Below, one piece after another: positions 21,938-33,121 of a stretch of 64,000 bases of DNA. The notes under the pieces were generated by a model, which made no database searches, was not told the origin of the DNA, and was given only the letters and a program-made list of their open reading frames with translations. A program made the position numbers and the translations under genes. Source of the DNA: Calycina herbarum (taxonomy: Eukaryota > Ascomycota > Leotiomycetes > Helotiales > Pezizellaceae); NCBI GenBank assembly GCA_001414485.1, contig LLEY01000173.1:59017-123016 (forward strand), in the 5' to 3' direction. Each line of letters starts with the position of its first letter. The first letter of the stretch is position 1.

Positions 21938-23127
21938 GATGAGGATGATGTGTTCTGCTTATGGGAAGAGAGAAATTGAGGAATGAACTCAACTTTATAA
22001 CTTCACAGAAGGATCCAAGTATTGTTGGCGTTCCTACTTCAGTCCAACGAATCCAACAGCCAGACAGGAACGCTCAATTATTCTGGATTCAAAAGAACTG
22101 TCCCCATAAATGTTGGTATCTGCCTGGCCTGGTAGCCAGGACATCTGCCCTTCGCGCTGGAATGTTTCAACAAAGAAATTGTCGTTATATGGGTGAATGG
22201 AGTTATGAGCCATATTCATCCACGTGATTAGGACGCTAGCAGCATGCTAGCAGCACGCTAGTGAGCATAAATAGTCGTACTTTGTGTACCTAGAATAATC
22301 ATTGATAATACAACATACGCATATGCAACCATACAGATTTATGACCAACTCATACCAACAGAAATAACCCCAGAAATGTTGGTACTCACTAGGTTTACCG
22401 GCTTTGTCTCCAGTCCTTCCCTGGGGACGATCCAACAACGGGTTTTACATGTTATTTCTGGAGTTGCTACCTGAGCTGATATTGCAAAGTTCTATTCGTA
22501 GGTTTAAAGTTAAACCAATATTTCTGGTCCTAGTCTGGATTTCCTAGGCATCGTTTTTTGAGAAACAATTATTTTCCTGCTTCAACACAACTGATGCAAT
22601 GTTCTGGACATCGCCTTTGCGTGATTTTCAGGACTCCAAAAGAATTTGTATGATAGAAGTGACTAATTTACAACCAAGTAACCCCGGAAACAAGCGCATC
22701 TTATTGGCTATAATTGACGCTTTGTAGCGGCATAAGATATACACACCAACAAATCCTCAACAAATCCTGGGAAATTCGGTAGTTTTGTACTGCCTTGAAG
22801 ACATACACGTTCAAAACAACCAAAACCAAGACCTCCCATTTCATGGTTTTAGAAGAGCCCATGGTCTATTTGTATAATGGTGCATGTACGTGCCCGAAAA
22901 ACCAACAGGATTTTGGCCAATTAGGTGCTTCGCTAAACGCTCTATTTCAGCGGCGCGCTCAGCTCGACTGAACGACAACGTACAAATCAAAGACAATTAA
23001 CAAGTTGTTCAATCTTCTCGTTAACAAAGAAACATTTCTTTTTTCATTCTCTCTAAGCGTTCATAGGCCTCAATCTCTCAGCATTCAAGTTGATTGTACT
23101 CAACATTATTTAAAACACACCGCCAGT
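21938..23127. other. Intergenic, partly repetitive
   Basis: It includes a small tandem word repeat (GCTAGCAGCATGCTAGCAGC, 22228-22260). There are also diverged copies of a CCC(C)A(T/G)AAATGTTGGTA word at about 22100 and 22368. No gene is supported. The end is the kinase promoter. Confidence 0.45.
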
Positions 23128-24651
23128 ATGGACGACAGAGCGGACTTTGACAATCTTGCCTGGGACAAAAACGATGAAGCTTTTACAGAGTCCCAGAAAT
23201 CATTTACCCGACACTCTTTGGTCCGTAAGCTAGAGTCTTTGGTAGAACAAAGTCTCGGAAAAACTGCGTCTTGGGTCCCACCGATGAGGATTGGGGGTTA
23301 CAACAACCTCTACAGAATGCGACTCGGGGACTCTGACGAAAAAGACGATGTTATGATACGATTGCCACAACCCAATCACGCTTTATTTCTTGATGAAAAG
23401 ACCCTCCGAGAGGCCGCAACTGGAAAATTTATTCAACAAAAGACACAAGTCACGGTGTCTCCGATATTCTCTCATGGACTGTCAAATCCGGATTCTGAAA
23501 CTGGGCCTTTCATTATCCTGAAGCATGTTGATCATAAGGGCTCTATTTCAGCTAAGCTCGCTCTCCCGAATCTCGAAAATCCCGACGACGCCCATAGGTT
23601 GGATCCTGACATATCTATTGATGTCCTCGAGAACTTTTACGGCAAAATCGCTGTCCAGTACTTACATCTCTTCAAACCTAGCTTCTCAAAGATAGGATCC
23701 TTGGAACAGATTAATGAGAATTCCTTTGAGGTCACAGGACGACCTATCACCCAAAATATGAATAATTTTCTTCAACTCGCCAGCATACCTGACGCTACCC
23801 TTCCCCCAAAGGACAAGACATACAAAATCGCAAACGAATACTATATTGCGCTCGCAGAAATGCATATCATACAACTCGCCTTCCAGCACAACGACCTCGT
23901 CAAATCAGCAGATGACTGCCGAAATAAATATGTCGCACGCCAGCTGTTTCTCAAGCTAGCAAAGCAAGGCCGACTATCAACATTCGGGTTCCTTGAAGAC
24001 GACTGGTCCGCCCAGTCCAAAAAAAAGAGCCAGGACATGAAATTATCCCCAGCACCTGATGGTTCAAGCAATTTCAGACTTTGGTGCGACGACCTCCGAC
24101 CCAGCAACATCCTCTTGAACAAATCCGACAAGATAATCGCCGTGATCGACTGGGAGTTCACATATGCAGCCCCAACCCAATTCTCACTCGACCCTTCATG
24201 GTGGCTACTACTCGATGTCCCTGAAATGTGGCACACCGACATCGGCGATTTCGCTAAAATCTACGACGAGCGATTGAAATCGTGGCTTCGAGCGATGGAG
24301 AAAGCCGAGGAGACGGCCGATACTAGCTTGAATGGTATCAAACTTTCCAAGTATATGAAGGAGAGCTGGGAGACCGGTCGTTTCTGGTTGAATTATGCTG
24401 CAAGGAAGAGCTGGGCCTTCGACAAAATATTCTGGAGGTTCTTGGATGAGAAGTTCTTTGGCGCTAGACAAGAAGGCCTTGACGAGAATGACCTGTGGAA
24501 ATCGAGGTTGGGTATGTTTACCGAGGAGGAGAGAAATGCGATGGAGATTTTTGCTGAGAGGAAAATGAAAGAGTCGGAAGAACGGATACTGGTTGATTGG
24601 AATGAAGAACGAGTTGAGAAACGTATGAATGAAGTGCTAAGTAGGGACTAG
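23128..24651 (+). CDS. Aminoglycoside-phosphotransferase-like (APH family) kinase, fungal type
   Basis: This single exon encodes 507 residues from MDDRADFDNLAWD (23128); the open frame extends 41 codons further but without family similarity. GGYNNLYRMRLGD and VMIRLP form the glycine loop and lysine-strand equivalent. The catalytic loop is WCDDLRPSNILL (about 319-330) and the metal loop is IAVIDWEFTYAAP (about 337-349). The loop follows APH HGDxxxxN but with Cys in place of His, which I recall as common in this fungal subgroup. The C-terminus has ESWETGRFWLNYAARKSWAF. Members are predicted small-molecule kinases of unknown substrate. It is cytosolic, with no signal peptide. Confidence 0.8.
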   Translation: MDDRADFDNLAWDKNDEAFTESQKSFTRHSLVRKLESLVEQSLGKTASWVPPMRIGGYNNLYRMRLGDSDEKDDVMIRLPQPNHALFLDEKTLREAATGKFIQQKTQVTVSPIFSHGLSNPDSETGPFIILKHVDHKGSISAKLALPNLENPDDAHRLDPDISIDVLENFYGKIAVQYLHLFKPSFSKIGSLEQINENSFEVTGRPITQNMNNFLQLASIPDATLPPKDKTYKIANEYYIALAEMHIIQLAFQHNDLVKSADDCRNKYVARQLFLKLAKQGRLSTFGFLEDDWSAQSKKKSQDMKLSPAPDGSSNFRLWCDDLRPSNILLNKSDKIIAVIDWEFTYAAPTQFSLDPSWWLLLDVPEMWHTDIGDFAKIYDERLKSWLRAMEKAEETADTSLNGIKLSKYMKESWETGRFWLNYAARKSWAFDKIFWRFLDEKFFGARQEGLDENDLWKSRLGMFTEEERNAMEIFAERKMKESEERILVDWNEERVEKRMNEVLSRD

Positions 24652-25509
24652 TTCTTCTCTCCTCGAGAGCTTATAAGAAAGATGCTTATTGTCTCCCGTC
24701 TGTTCATACTTTATACCATTTTATGTATATTTTTGCCCCCACTGATATAGGACAAGGTGATAGTCTTCAAAAGGGCGTTTGGTGCATGTTCCATATTAGT
24801 CGCTCTCGCGGATTTCCTTGGGAGATGGCATTAATGTTTGAATGAATTCCCTATCAATTTCCAGAGTAATTAGAGTCATCCCTCGATAAAACATATCTAG
24901 AAAATTGTACAAACCATATATCAAGACATTCTTCTGCTTTCTAAAAGTGAAGTTCCATAGCTACATTGGTGTTCGGTCCGAACCAGCCTATAATGGTATC
25001 TGAAACGACCGTTAATCATGTATTTCTTGACAGGGCTGTGGAGTGTGTTACTTTGCGTTCTTTGGTAGGAATATATCCTTTCAGCAATATCATATGTTGA
25101 GCCCATATGGCCCTCAGTATGCCGCCAGAGCAAGCACGGTATTCTAAAATCTAGGTTCTGATTCTGATAATTAGTCAAAAATACTTTTTTTGTTGGTAAT
25201 ACCCATCCAAGTTGGCGAAATGAAGTGTGGCCCAGATTAACCTATATAGTGGTAGTCGCCCTGGCAATAGCCAGTTCCATGATCAGTCCAGATTGACCTG
25301 TCGGACGTGAACCATTTACACTTGAACTCTCCAGTTACAGGTCTGCAGGAAAGGCCCCTAGTTCCTAGGGAATTTGAGAGAGAAAGAGTGTCTCGGGATC
25401 TTTTCTTCCAGTACTGTATCTTTCTCTCCGCGTATTGGCATTCCTTGAACCTCTCTATATACGCTAAAATGTTATCATCCGTTACAGGAGAAGGAGGAGT
25501 CTCTTAAGT
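24652..25509. other. Intergenic, no supported gene
   Basis: It joins the convergent 3' ends of the kinase gene and the NACHT pseudogene. I see no gene or clear repeat. Confidence 0.55.
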
Positions 25510-27850
25510 TTATACGAACGCATTTTCAACGTCCATCCATTCTTGCTCCAGAGTCCCCACTTCCTTCTCCAAATCATTCGTTGTAGGCGAGGAAAGGGGC
25601 TCTGGAACTCGGTTGAATGTATTCTCAACACTCTCTGTTTTTGAAGGTCAGGACTCTTAAAACTCCCGCGCAAGGCTGATATGTTCATTGATTGTAGAGT
25701 GGTATTTGTTATTATGTCGTTTCAATGCAGCCCTGGTGGAAAACCCAGTTGAATGGTTGACACATGACGAATAGGGACACCGAAACTTGCGTTCATGAGT
25801 AGCTTCGTGTGTATCTCGTTTCTTGGAGGAGTCGAATACTCGAATTATTTTCGCACATTGAATATAGCGACAAGTAAACGCTGAATGGAATTGCGTTTCA
25901 CGGAAGACTTCTAGGTCGATCGATGGAAATAGCCGTGAAGCATCTTGGCTCAAGAGAAGTTCGACCATAGATTGATACTGCTGGCGGGTTGCACTGAAAT
26001 GCGTGGGGTCTGAAGAACAAAAACCGGAGAGAATGCCTGATTGGTTCAGCTGCTAGATTCAACAGGAAAATGCATCTATTTGCCACGTACCATTTGATGA
26101 TTTGCTTATTTCTCGTTTGTCTTGAGCCCTCCTCTGAATCTCTTGAGTTTCAAAACAAGACTCAAAACACTTGGATGTTGTGTCAAAGCAGCAAGCAAGT
26201 CTTTCGGGTTGCGCGTCTTCTGGCATCTCATCTGCACCTTCACTGGAATTCAGAAATTTGCTTAGCTGAACTGAAATGTCGTGCGAAAGCCGCTTGTTTT
26301 CCTTGCCAAGGTTGCTGCAATATGAGAGGAGGTGGTAAGTCCAAAATTGTCGATAGTTTCTCAGAGAGAAAAGGGTCTTGCACCACGAGTTGCTACATAG
26401 GCAGAGCTCTTGCAGCTCCTTTAAAATAGCTTTTTGCCGGTGTTTGGGACACTCGTCAACCCCGTCAATCAAGCTTCTTGTATACGAGGAGATCTCCAAA
26501 AGCTGTGGGAGTAAAATCCTCAATTCTTGCAGTCCACAGTTCTTGGCTTGGTACACAAATTCGTTCGCAATTAAAGATGCCGCAACATCGGGTCTCCGAA
26601 GCAAGTACAGCGACAGTGTTCTCAAGATTTGTATGCAAACACTTTCTTCCTCTTGGCTGTTGCAGAAGAAATACAGGGTGTCGATTTCAGGTCTCTCAAA
26701 AAGGTTTCCGACAATATAGGAACACATGACACTGTTTCCTGTGCTGTTCGTCTGTCAGCTTTGGATTAATGAACATATAGATGGTGTAAAGGTGCATACC
26801 TGTGCCTGGTTTCCCATTCAACCAAATAATACGTGATCTAGAATCATCCCTAATCCATGATTTCAGAAGTGGTACTCGAACAATCCATTTGCAGGTATCA
26901 TCATGTCGTCGGCTGGATATGCGCTCGCGGTGCTCGTCTTGATCCCGTATATCAAAGGGAAGCCAAGGTACGCAATGGCGTCTCCTCGAGATTCTGGCTT
27001 CGAGCTCACTCTGCTCGAGTAATTCAAGAGAGTGCTCTTGTCGTTTTCTCGTCTCTTCTTGGTATTGTAAACGGGAAGCCTTCGATTCGGCGATGTGGAA
27101 AGAAGTAGCTTCCTTGTCCATGAAATCTTTCTGCTTCTCCAAACCATCGATGATTTCCGAGAATCTACTCCCAAAGTCTTTCCACAGAGAACAAAATAGT
27201 AGGTACCAGGCTAGAAACTTAACACAAAAATCATACTAAGGGGGTGTGTACCTCGTCTTTTGAAAAAGTTGTAAGCTCTCTGATGGAATTCATGTATTCC
27301 GTTATACACTGTGGCAAGAACATTCTGGAACTTCAGGTTTTCCTTGAAGGCTTTTTCGTATCGATCAAACCTAGGCAGAGCCTCTCCGATTTCCGAATAT
27401 GCAGCGAGAAGTGCCTCGAATATATCTCGATGCTGGCTCGCAAGCTGTTAGGCATTCGTCAGCAACAATAGAATATGCCAAGTGGCGAAGCAATGAAAAT
27501 TGGCAACTTTACCTGTAACATGAGGTTTATCGGTGCCTGAATCGAATCAGAATGCCCTTCCAAGAGTTGGGATTTTCACAAACCCAAACATATGGTAAAA
27601 AAGGAGTCCCATTGCACAAAACCTCAATCACTTTGGAGTATTTCTCGATCCCTTCGAGGAGAGGTTCGATCAGCCGAAGATTTTGAGCAGACTGTCTCTT
27701 TCTCTGTGCTTCATCGATCTCGCGGACAGCTTTCCAAACATCTTTTAGTTCGGTGGATGCGAAATCCCTCGCATCTTCATCGGATAACGACCGCTATACC
27801 TTAGTCTCTGGAAAAGAATTCGCGATTACGCCGGTCGGATGATCCGCCAT
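25510..27850 (-). pseudogene. NACHT/STAND NTPase with DUF7708-like N-terminus and C2H2 zinc finger, decayed
   Basis: This NLR-like fungal gene has exons with well-formed introns. The N-terminus MADHPTGVIANSFPETKV is followed by TAG at 27794-27796, then SLSDEDARDFASTELKDVWK and IGEALPRFDRYEKAFK (DUF7708-like). The P-loop is spliced as WLNGKPGTG-NSVM, so the Walker A lysine is Asn. Walker B is SLIDGVDEC. Near the end come FRCPYSSCVNHSTGF and ALKRHNNKYH, a C2H2-type finger. After a TAA (25657-25659), a different frame reads LEKEVGTLEQEWMDVENAFV to 25510, suggesting frameshifts. Such proteins act in fungal non-self recognition or cell death. Nonsense, P-loop loss and frame breaks point to a pseudogene. 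Confidence 0.7.
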
Positions 27851-28582
27851 TTTAATATTCGAGCATTATGATAAAATGAAAGGAAAGTTCAAAACCATAC
27901 GCTGAGAACAGTGAAAACAAGCCGTGGTAGGAGACGTTGGGTGAGCGAGGCTGTATTCTGCAGGTCATACATGAGGCACACAACTAGGCCCCTCGACATT
28001 GAACAGCGCTGTGGAGACCTGGAAAAAGCCATGGTTCACGGATATTTCACTGGATATGATAACTTTCATATTGGTGTTGAATACTCGAGGATTCCTCGAT
28101 CGAAAACAAAAGTCTCGGAGATGTGAAGTCTTGGGAGCAAGAGCAACCAAAGTGGTGAACCAGCCAGTCCGTGTCGCAATGCAGGCCGGAGGCGAAAGTC
28201 CGTAGGACAAAAGGGCAACTACAACAACCAAACAAAGTCTCAATCAAACCCGAACACGAGGTATGAGCTAAATGATATCGCTTTTAGTGGTGCTGATTGC
28301 TGAAGCAGCAATAATAAAGTATCAGTCGATGGCATTTGGGAGAGCAGTTGGAACGAGGAGTTCGAAAACAAATCAAACCCCCTAGATATTTTGAGAAAGA
28401 GATGTGCTAACTTGTATTCGAAACATATACCCGTGGTTGCTCTCAACTCCTCCTCCTCCTCGAAGCCTCTCTCACATCAATTGGTCAAGGAAATCCATCA
28501 CCCGAAAGGATTTTCTTTGACAGCCAACGAGGGGCCCGCCAACGAGAACACAAGGGAGAGACTTTATTGTTAGCCTTGAACA

Positions 28583-28712
28583 TACGGAGGTCCAGGGATT
28601 AATTTTTGACTCGCCGCCTAGGTGGCAGTATGCACTCTACACCAAAATTTGTATGGCACTTTCATACTGCCACCTAGGCGGTGAGTCAAAAATTAATCCC
28701 TGGACCTCCGTA
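28583..28712. mobile_element. Foldback/MITE-like palindrome, 50-bp arms
   Basis: Left arm 28583-28632 and right arm 28663-28712 are reverse complements at 49 of 50 positions; the mismatch is G28613 against T28682. The spacer is 30 bases. The arms begin TACGGAGGTCCAGGG and end CCCTGGACCTCCGTA, so a TA may be the target duplication of a Tc1/mariner-type MITE. No coding capacity. The near-identity of the arms implies recent insertion or selection on the hairpin. Confidence 0.75.
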
Positions 28713-29631
28713 CAGCTGCAGGGAGAGGTTGTTTGGTTTGCACCAAGAGCGAGTTATTCATCTCATCGAGGTGATATTCCAGGAACTCTCGAACCCAACA
28801 TACTACACACCGGTTGGAGACATCGAGGAGGAGCTTTGAGAACGTGGTAAGCGGCATAAACGCCCTGCCGAGAGCTGGTGCTCTTTTCTTCGGGGCTGTA
28901 TGCCGGTTGGAGGTCTGCCGGAAGGACGGCAAGCCCAACAAACTCGGAATACAGTTCATATTGAGCCTTGCGTGTTAAATTATTTTACCTCGTCCGTTTT
29001 AACTCCGAGTGGAGACTTTCTGGGGTTTCTAGGATATAATATTTCGTGCTTGGACTAGAAAGTTACATCCGAAAACATTAGAGAGGCTATATTATCGCCC
29101 ATAGGTTCTCTATTTTCCCCTTCCGTTCCTGAAGACGGAGATTCTCCTCGTTGAGGCTCGTTGCGGGAACAATGCATGGTTACGGATCGTGTTTCTATCG
29201 AAAGTTGGAAAGAAGTAACCAAAAATCGAACTAATGTCACGAGCCAGTGCGAGTTTCGTTACCAAACCTATGCTAGAAATCCCATCAAGGGATGCAATGA
29301 TTTGATGAGGTCTTCTCAGCGAAAGTCTAGCTATACGAGTAAGTATCTCCAGAGAATGAGGTAGGAGTTTTTTGACAGCACACGGAGGTGAAAAGGCTAG
29401 TTGCCTTTCCCATCGTCTCGTATGAGCCGCCCAATGGCATTGTGTTCTCGTTTCGCTAGACTTTATACCACGTCCATTCCCCTTGGAAGGAATTGGAAGT
29501 CTGGATGTTTTGTTGACGGGATGATGCCCAACAATCTACCTTTTCTTGGGTTTCAAAAAAGGCATATCAAGCCCAACCCAAAAATAAACACTTACCAGTT
29601 TGAACAAAAAATGCTGAGATGACCTCTCAGA

Positions 29632-29722
29632 TACTTCGTCCTAGGCGAAACAGTCCATAGCGGGACCCAGCAACGCAGGGTTTATTTAGGAGGCCCCGTT
29701 ATGAACTGTTACGAAGTAAGTT
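29632..29722. repeat. Imperfect inverted repeat
   Basis: TACTTCGT and AACAGTCCATAGCGGG on the left match the reverse complement of the right arm (CCCGTTATGAACTGTTACGAAGTA) with two mismatches. The left arm carries a nine-base insertion (CCTAGGCGA). It may be an older relative of a foldback element. Confidence 0.4.
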
Positions 29723-30265
29723 TCTCTATCAAAAACAAGCAAATGCTGACGGACAGCCTTATCTAAAGCAGAAGGTGGTGTTGGCGGTCTGTGCAACTTA
29801 TATTTTAGGAAAAAGGGGTACGTACGATTCTGGGACAACCAAGTAAATATACCTCGGCATGCGCCTCATTGTGGCCCTAATTCCACAAAACAGCATCCAC
29901 TTCCCGAGGCCTTCTTAAAAGGGATTACTAATGTAGGTTTTTTGATTGGTTGTTGGATTCGAATATCTCCCCACACGTTTCCAATTTAGATATATCCACA
30001 TTTTAACCCTCTTCGAGCCGGGGACTCCGAAATAGACCAAATCATGCGAATAGAATCCTGATTTGTTTATATATCTAGTTCTCCCCAGATCTAAAGAAAA
30101 CCCTATTTCCTAGTATCACGCTAACAAGGTAATTCAACTTCATCTCTTTTTGTTGGTCAACTTTGGGATTTTATACATGTAATTTTGGACTAACAACTGT
30201 GATAGGTATATTTACCACCGACTTTCGTTTATTTCAAACCAGTACATTCTTTTTTACTAGCAAGT

Positions 30266-31091
30266 ATGAAATTCTCCGCTTCCATCGTCCTCGTCGCTGG
30301 GGCTTTCTGCTCAGCAACATGCTCTACAGAAGACAACACCTTCCAAGAGCCAGCAGCAACCGATCGCCGTTCGCCCTGCCCAATGGTTAACGCTGTTGCA
30401 AACCACGGCTTTATTGCTCGCGATGGTTTGAATATCTCCATGCAAGATCTCATCACTGGCTTCAACAACTCGGTACATCTCGCTGAGGCTGCAACAAGAC
30501 TTGTTGGCGCCAAGGCATTGTTAGCAAGCACTACGGGGGATAACTTCACAACATTCAACCTTGATGATCTAAACAGACACGGATGTATGCGCTCCAAGTT
30601 CTTGTAATTTTCTTTTCGCAAACTAATACGTAAAACAGTCATCGAGCACGACGCTTCCCTTTCCAGAGCCGATACCTTTTCGGGTGACAACCACAGTTTC
30701 AACAGCTCAATCTGGGGAGCAACTCTTGCACACTTTACGAATGATACCATCTCCGTCGCTCAAGCTGCTGCCGCACGAAAAGACCGCATTGCAACTGCTC
30801 CAGAGTCCAACCCAGATTTCAACATGACTGCTTCAGATGTGCAATTCAGTGCTATTGAGGCTGCGTTGTACTTGACTGTCTTCACCGATAACTCCACCAA
30901 TGCAAGATTGGAATGGGTTAGAGTTCTTTTCGGTAAGTCTACATCTACTATGCGAAATTAGTACCAGACGAATACTAACTCAATTTTTAGAACAAGAGAG
31001 ACTTCCATATGCCGAGGGTTGGGCGAGAAGCGAGTCTGAATTGACTGCTGCGATGGTATTGGCAAAGGCTGCCGGTGTTTTGACTGCATAA
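30266..31091 (+). CDS. Secreted haem-thiolate peroxidase (chloroperoxidase / peroxidase_2 family)
   Basis: This predicted 237-residue secreted enzyme has exons 30266-30584, 30639-30932 and 30991-31091. A signal peptide (MKFSASIVLVAGAFCSATC) leads into RSPCPMVNAVANHGFIARDG. There PCP supplies the Cys axial haem ligand, and NHGFIxRDG is the family signature. Exon 2 starts with HGFIEHDASLSRAD, whose EHD-x-S is the Mg-binding and acid-base segment of unspecific peroxygenases. Several N-glycosylation sequons (NISM, NNSV, NFTT, NDTI, NMTA, NSTN) follow. The length fits the short peroxygenase group. It probably uses H2O2 for oxygen insertion or halogenation outside the cell. The substrate is unknown. 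The repeat-precursor gene lies 780 bases downstream in tail-to-tail orientation. Confidence 0.85.
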
Positions 31092-31872
31092 GGGGATATA
31101 TATCTTTGTATGATATCAGAGGGCGCTTGATGGAGTTGTAATAGCGGGTTCGCGGGTTCTAGATTCTTGGGGACAATAAAAGTTATATCACGAAAAAAGC
31201 ATTTCAAATCATTTGTGCTTATTTCCGACGCAAAACGATTTACTGTCGTAAAACAAATACATCGCCACGTTACCAGGTAAGGTTCCTTCGGCGTTATAAA
31301 CGAAGGACTTTACTTCCAAAATTGGCATCGCAGGCATGCAAAATTGGAACCTTGCAAAGGGTCATCGATAATCGAAGAGCGAAATTGAGTTCGCCCTATA
31401 AAGTAAACAAGCTTTCTTCTAGAGCTGACCACGAATGCGATGACCGGAAAGGAGGTTCAATGAGCAGGTCGCCCTTCCAGCTCAGCCAAGACTTCGGCAA
31501 AGTCCGCAAATCTTTGTAAGATACAGTGAGAACAAAAGGAATGGCAACAATAACAGCTCCTCATAATTTGTACAGATAATTCACCTCGGCGCAGACATAC
31601 TTTTTCCGATCGGCCAAAAGCAATAAAATCGAGTCTCTTCAAATATATTTTGAAATTTGTTTTCATCTCAGCTACTGAATGCCCACCACCTATCTATTTA
31701 TATGTCCTGTCTATCCTGTCTATCCATCTATATCCCAAAAAGTAACAAGAAATAAATATATACAATAAGAATCCCCTCTCAGAGTGGAACGAAAGAAAGC
31801 CTCCATCGAATTACAGATTCAAACCAAGTCGTATATCGAATCGAACTTGGCACCTCAGTCACTGTGGTGAAT
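31092..31872. other. Intergenic between convergent 3' ends
   Basis: It holds the 3' regions of the peroxidase and repeat-precursor genes. No gene is supported. Confidence 0.55.
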
Positions 31873-33121
31873 TTACTCGGAACTGTTTTCATCGTCATCT
31901 TGCTCTTGTTCCTCCTCCCCAGCTTGCTCCTCGTCGGTGTCCTCGGCATCTTCGGAGTTGTCGGAATCTTGAGAATCTTGCTGAGAATCCTCGGAATCAT
32001 CCTGTGTCTCAGTATCTTGCTTACCCTCCTCCAATTTTTGCTCTGGGACCTCCTTAACAGCAGCCTCCTCATTCGCCGACTCAGATCCCTCAGCAACATT
32101 GCGAGTATTCAAGTTCTTGAAAACAGCAGCAGTCTTGCTACCAAATCTCGCATCTCTCTCGCTTTCTTCCGGATCCAAAATCTCTCTAGCAGCATACTTG
32201 TTGGCAAACTTGACAGACTTAGTATGGTTCTTGTGGTTGTGTGCGTGTGCGCGAGTAGCATTCAATTTGGCGGAAGTGGTGCTTTCAATGCCAACATCTC
32301 TTCGGAAAAACTTGGCGAGCTTGGAGAGCCAGGATGGGAGGTGGACTGCTGCTCTTGTGGAAATAGTGTTCTCATCTCTAGTAAATAGCTTGGCGAGTTT
32401 CTCTAGAAGCTTTGGGAGTTTGACTGCTGCGCGAATGGAGATGTTTTCCGGATAGGTGTTGGGGGAGTCTATAGATCTACTGAATAACTTTGCGATTTTC
32501 TCGAGGATCTTTGGGAGTTTAACAGCGACTCTCTTGGAGACCTTGAATCCGGCTTTGGAGGTGTGATTGGAGTGAGATTTGAAGTTTGCTTTGCTAGTGC
32601 TGTTGTCACGACTAGTAGGTCTTGTGGTGCTGTTGTGACGACCGGTTGTTTTTGTTCCATTGTGGTGGGAGTGAGTGGAGTTCAATTGGATACCAGTGCT
32701 GCGTAGCTCAATCTCTGGGTCTCGAGTGAATAACTTGGCTAGCTTCTCCAAAATCTTTGGGAGTTTGACTGCGGCTCTGGTGGCAATTTTCTTGGAGCCG
32801 GCTTTGGTGGTATGGTTGGACTGTTTGTTGAAACCGGCCTTTTTGGTGCTGTTTCGGTTCTTGGGGGTGTGGAGTTTGAAATCTGGTGTTCGGGCTACAA
32901 TTTGAAGGGGTTCATGAGAACCAGCACCGTTGGAAGAGCTGATTTCATAGTTAGTATGTGAAGTAGAAAAAGAATGTAAGTGAAATTTACTGCTTGGGGT
33001 TGAACGTCTTCAAGGAAGAAGTGTTGAGTTCGTTGTTGATAACAGCTGGGAGAGGACTGCCATTGATAGATACCAAAGAGGTAAGGAGAAGAGCAAAGAC
33101 TGGAGTGGTAGAGAGTTGCAT
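31873..33121 (-). CDS. Secreted repeat precursor with four amphipathic cationic peptide cassettes (KEP/RiPP-like)
   Basis: This predicted 398-residue protein has exons 33121-32991 and 32938-31873; the 52-base intron has a CTAAC branch site. A signal peptide (MQLSTTPVFALLLTSLVSIN) is followed by a pro-region. Four imperfect copies of an 18-residue helix follow, at about 32719-32778, 32478-32541, 32380-32436 and 32301-32361. The type copy is AAVKLPKILEKLAKLFTR. Every copy is preceded by Arg (Thr-Arg, Lys-Arg, Ile-Arg, Thr-Arg) and ends in Arg before an acidic or Ser residue, so cassettes are framed by basic, Kex2-like sites. Linkers are Asn/His/Thr/Lys-rich and partly repeated (NHTTKAG, NHTSKAG). 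The tail is extremely acidic (Glu/Asp/Ser/Gln). It looks like a Kex2-processed repeat protein releasing helical peptides. The peptide activity is unknown. Confidence 0.7.
32301..32790 (-). repeat. Four coding repeats of the LPKxLEKLAKLF cassette
   Basis: Copy cores are VKLPKILEKLAKLFTR, VKLPKILEKIAKLFSR, VKLPKLLEKLAKLFTR and VHLPSWLSKLAKFFRR. The spacing between copies is irregular, so they are not a simple unequal-crossover array. The first three copies are closest; the fourth has drifted. Confidence 0.85.

Larger units (their letters stand above)
27851..30265. other. Intergenic with palindromic element, no supported gene
   Basis: This 2.4-kb stretch contains the palindrome at 28583-28712 and a weaker inverted repeat at 29632-29722. 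Frames at 28240-28960 and 29161-29364 are not convincing. The last 200 bases are the peroxidase promoter. Confidence 0.5.

Noticed and set aside
31873..33121. A dikaritin-type (UstYa/DUF3328) RiPP cluster around the repeat precursor
   Set aside because: No DUF3328 or tyrosinase-like gene is present in the window; the neighbouring peroxidase alone is not enough.
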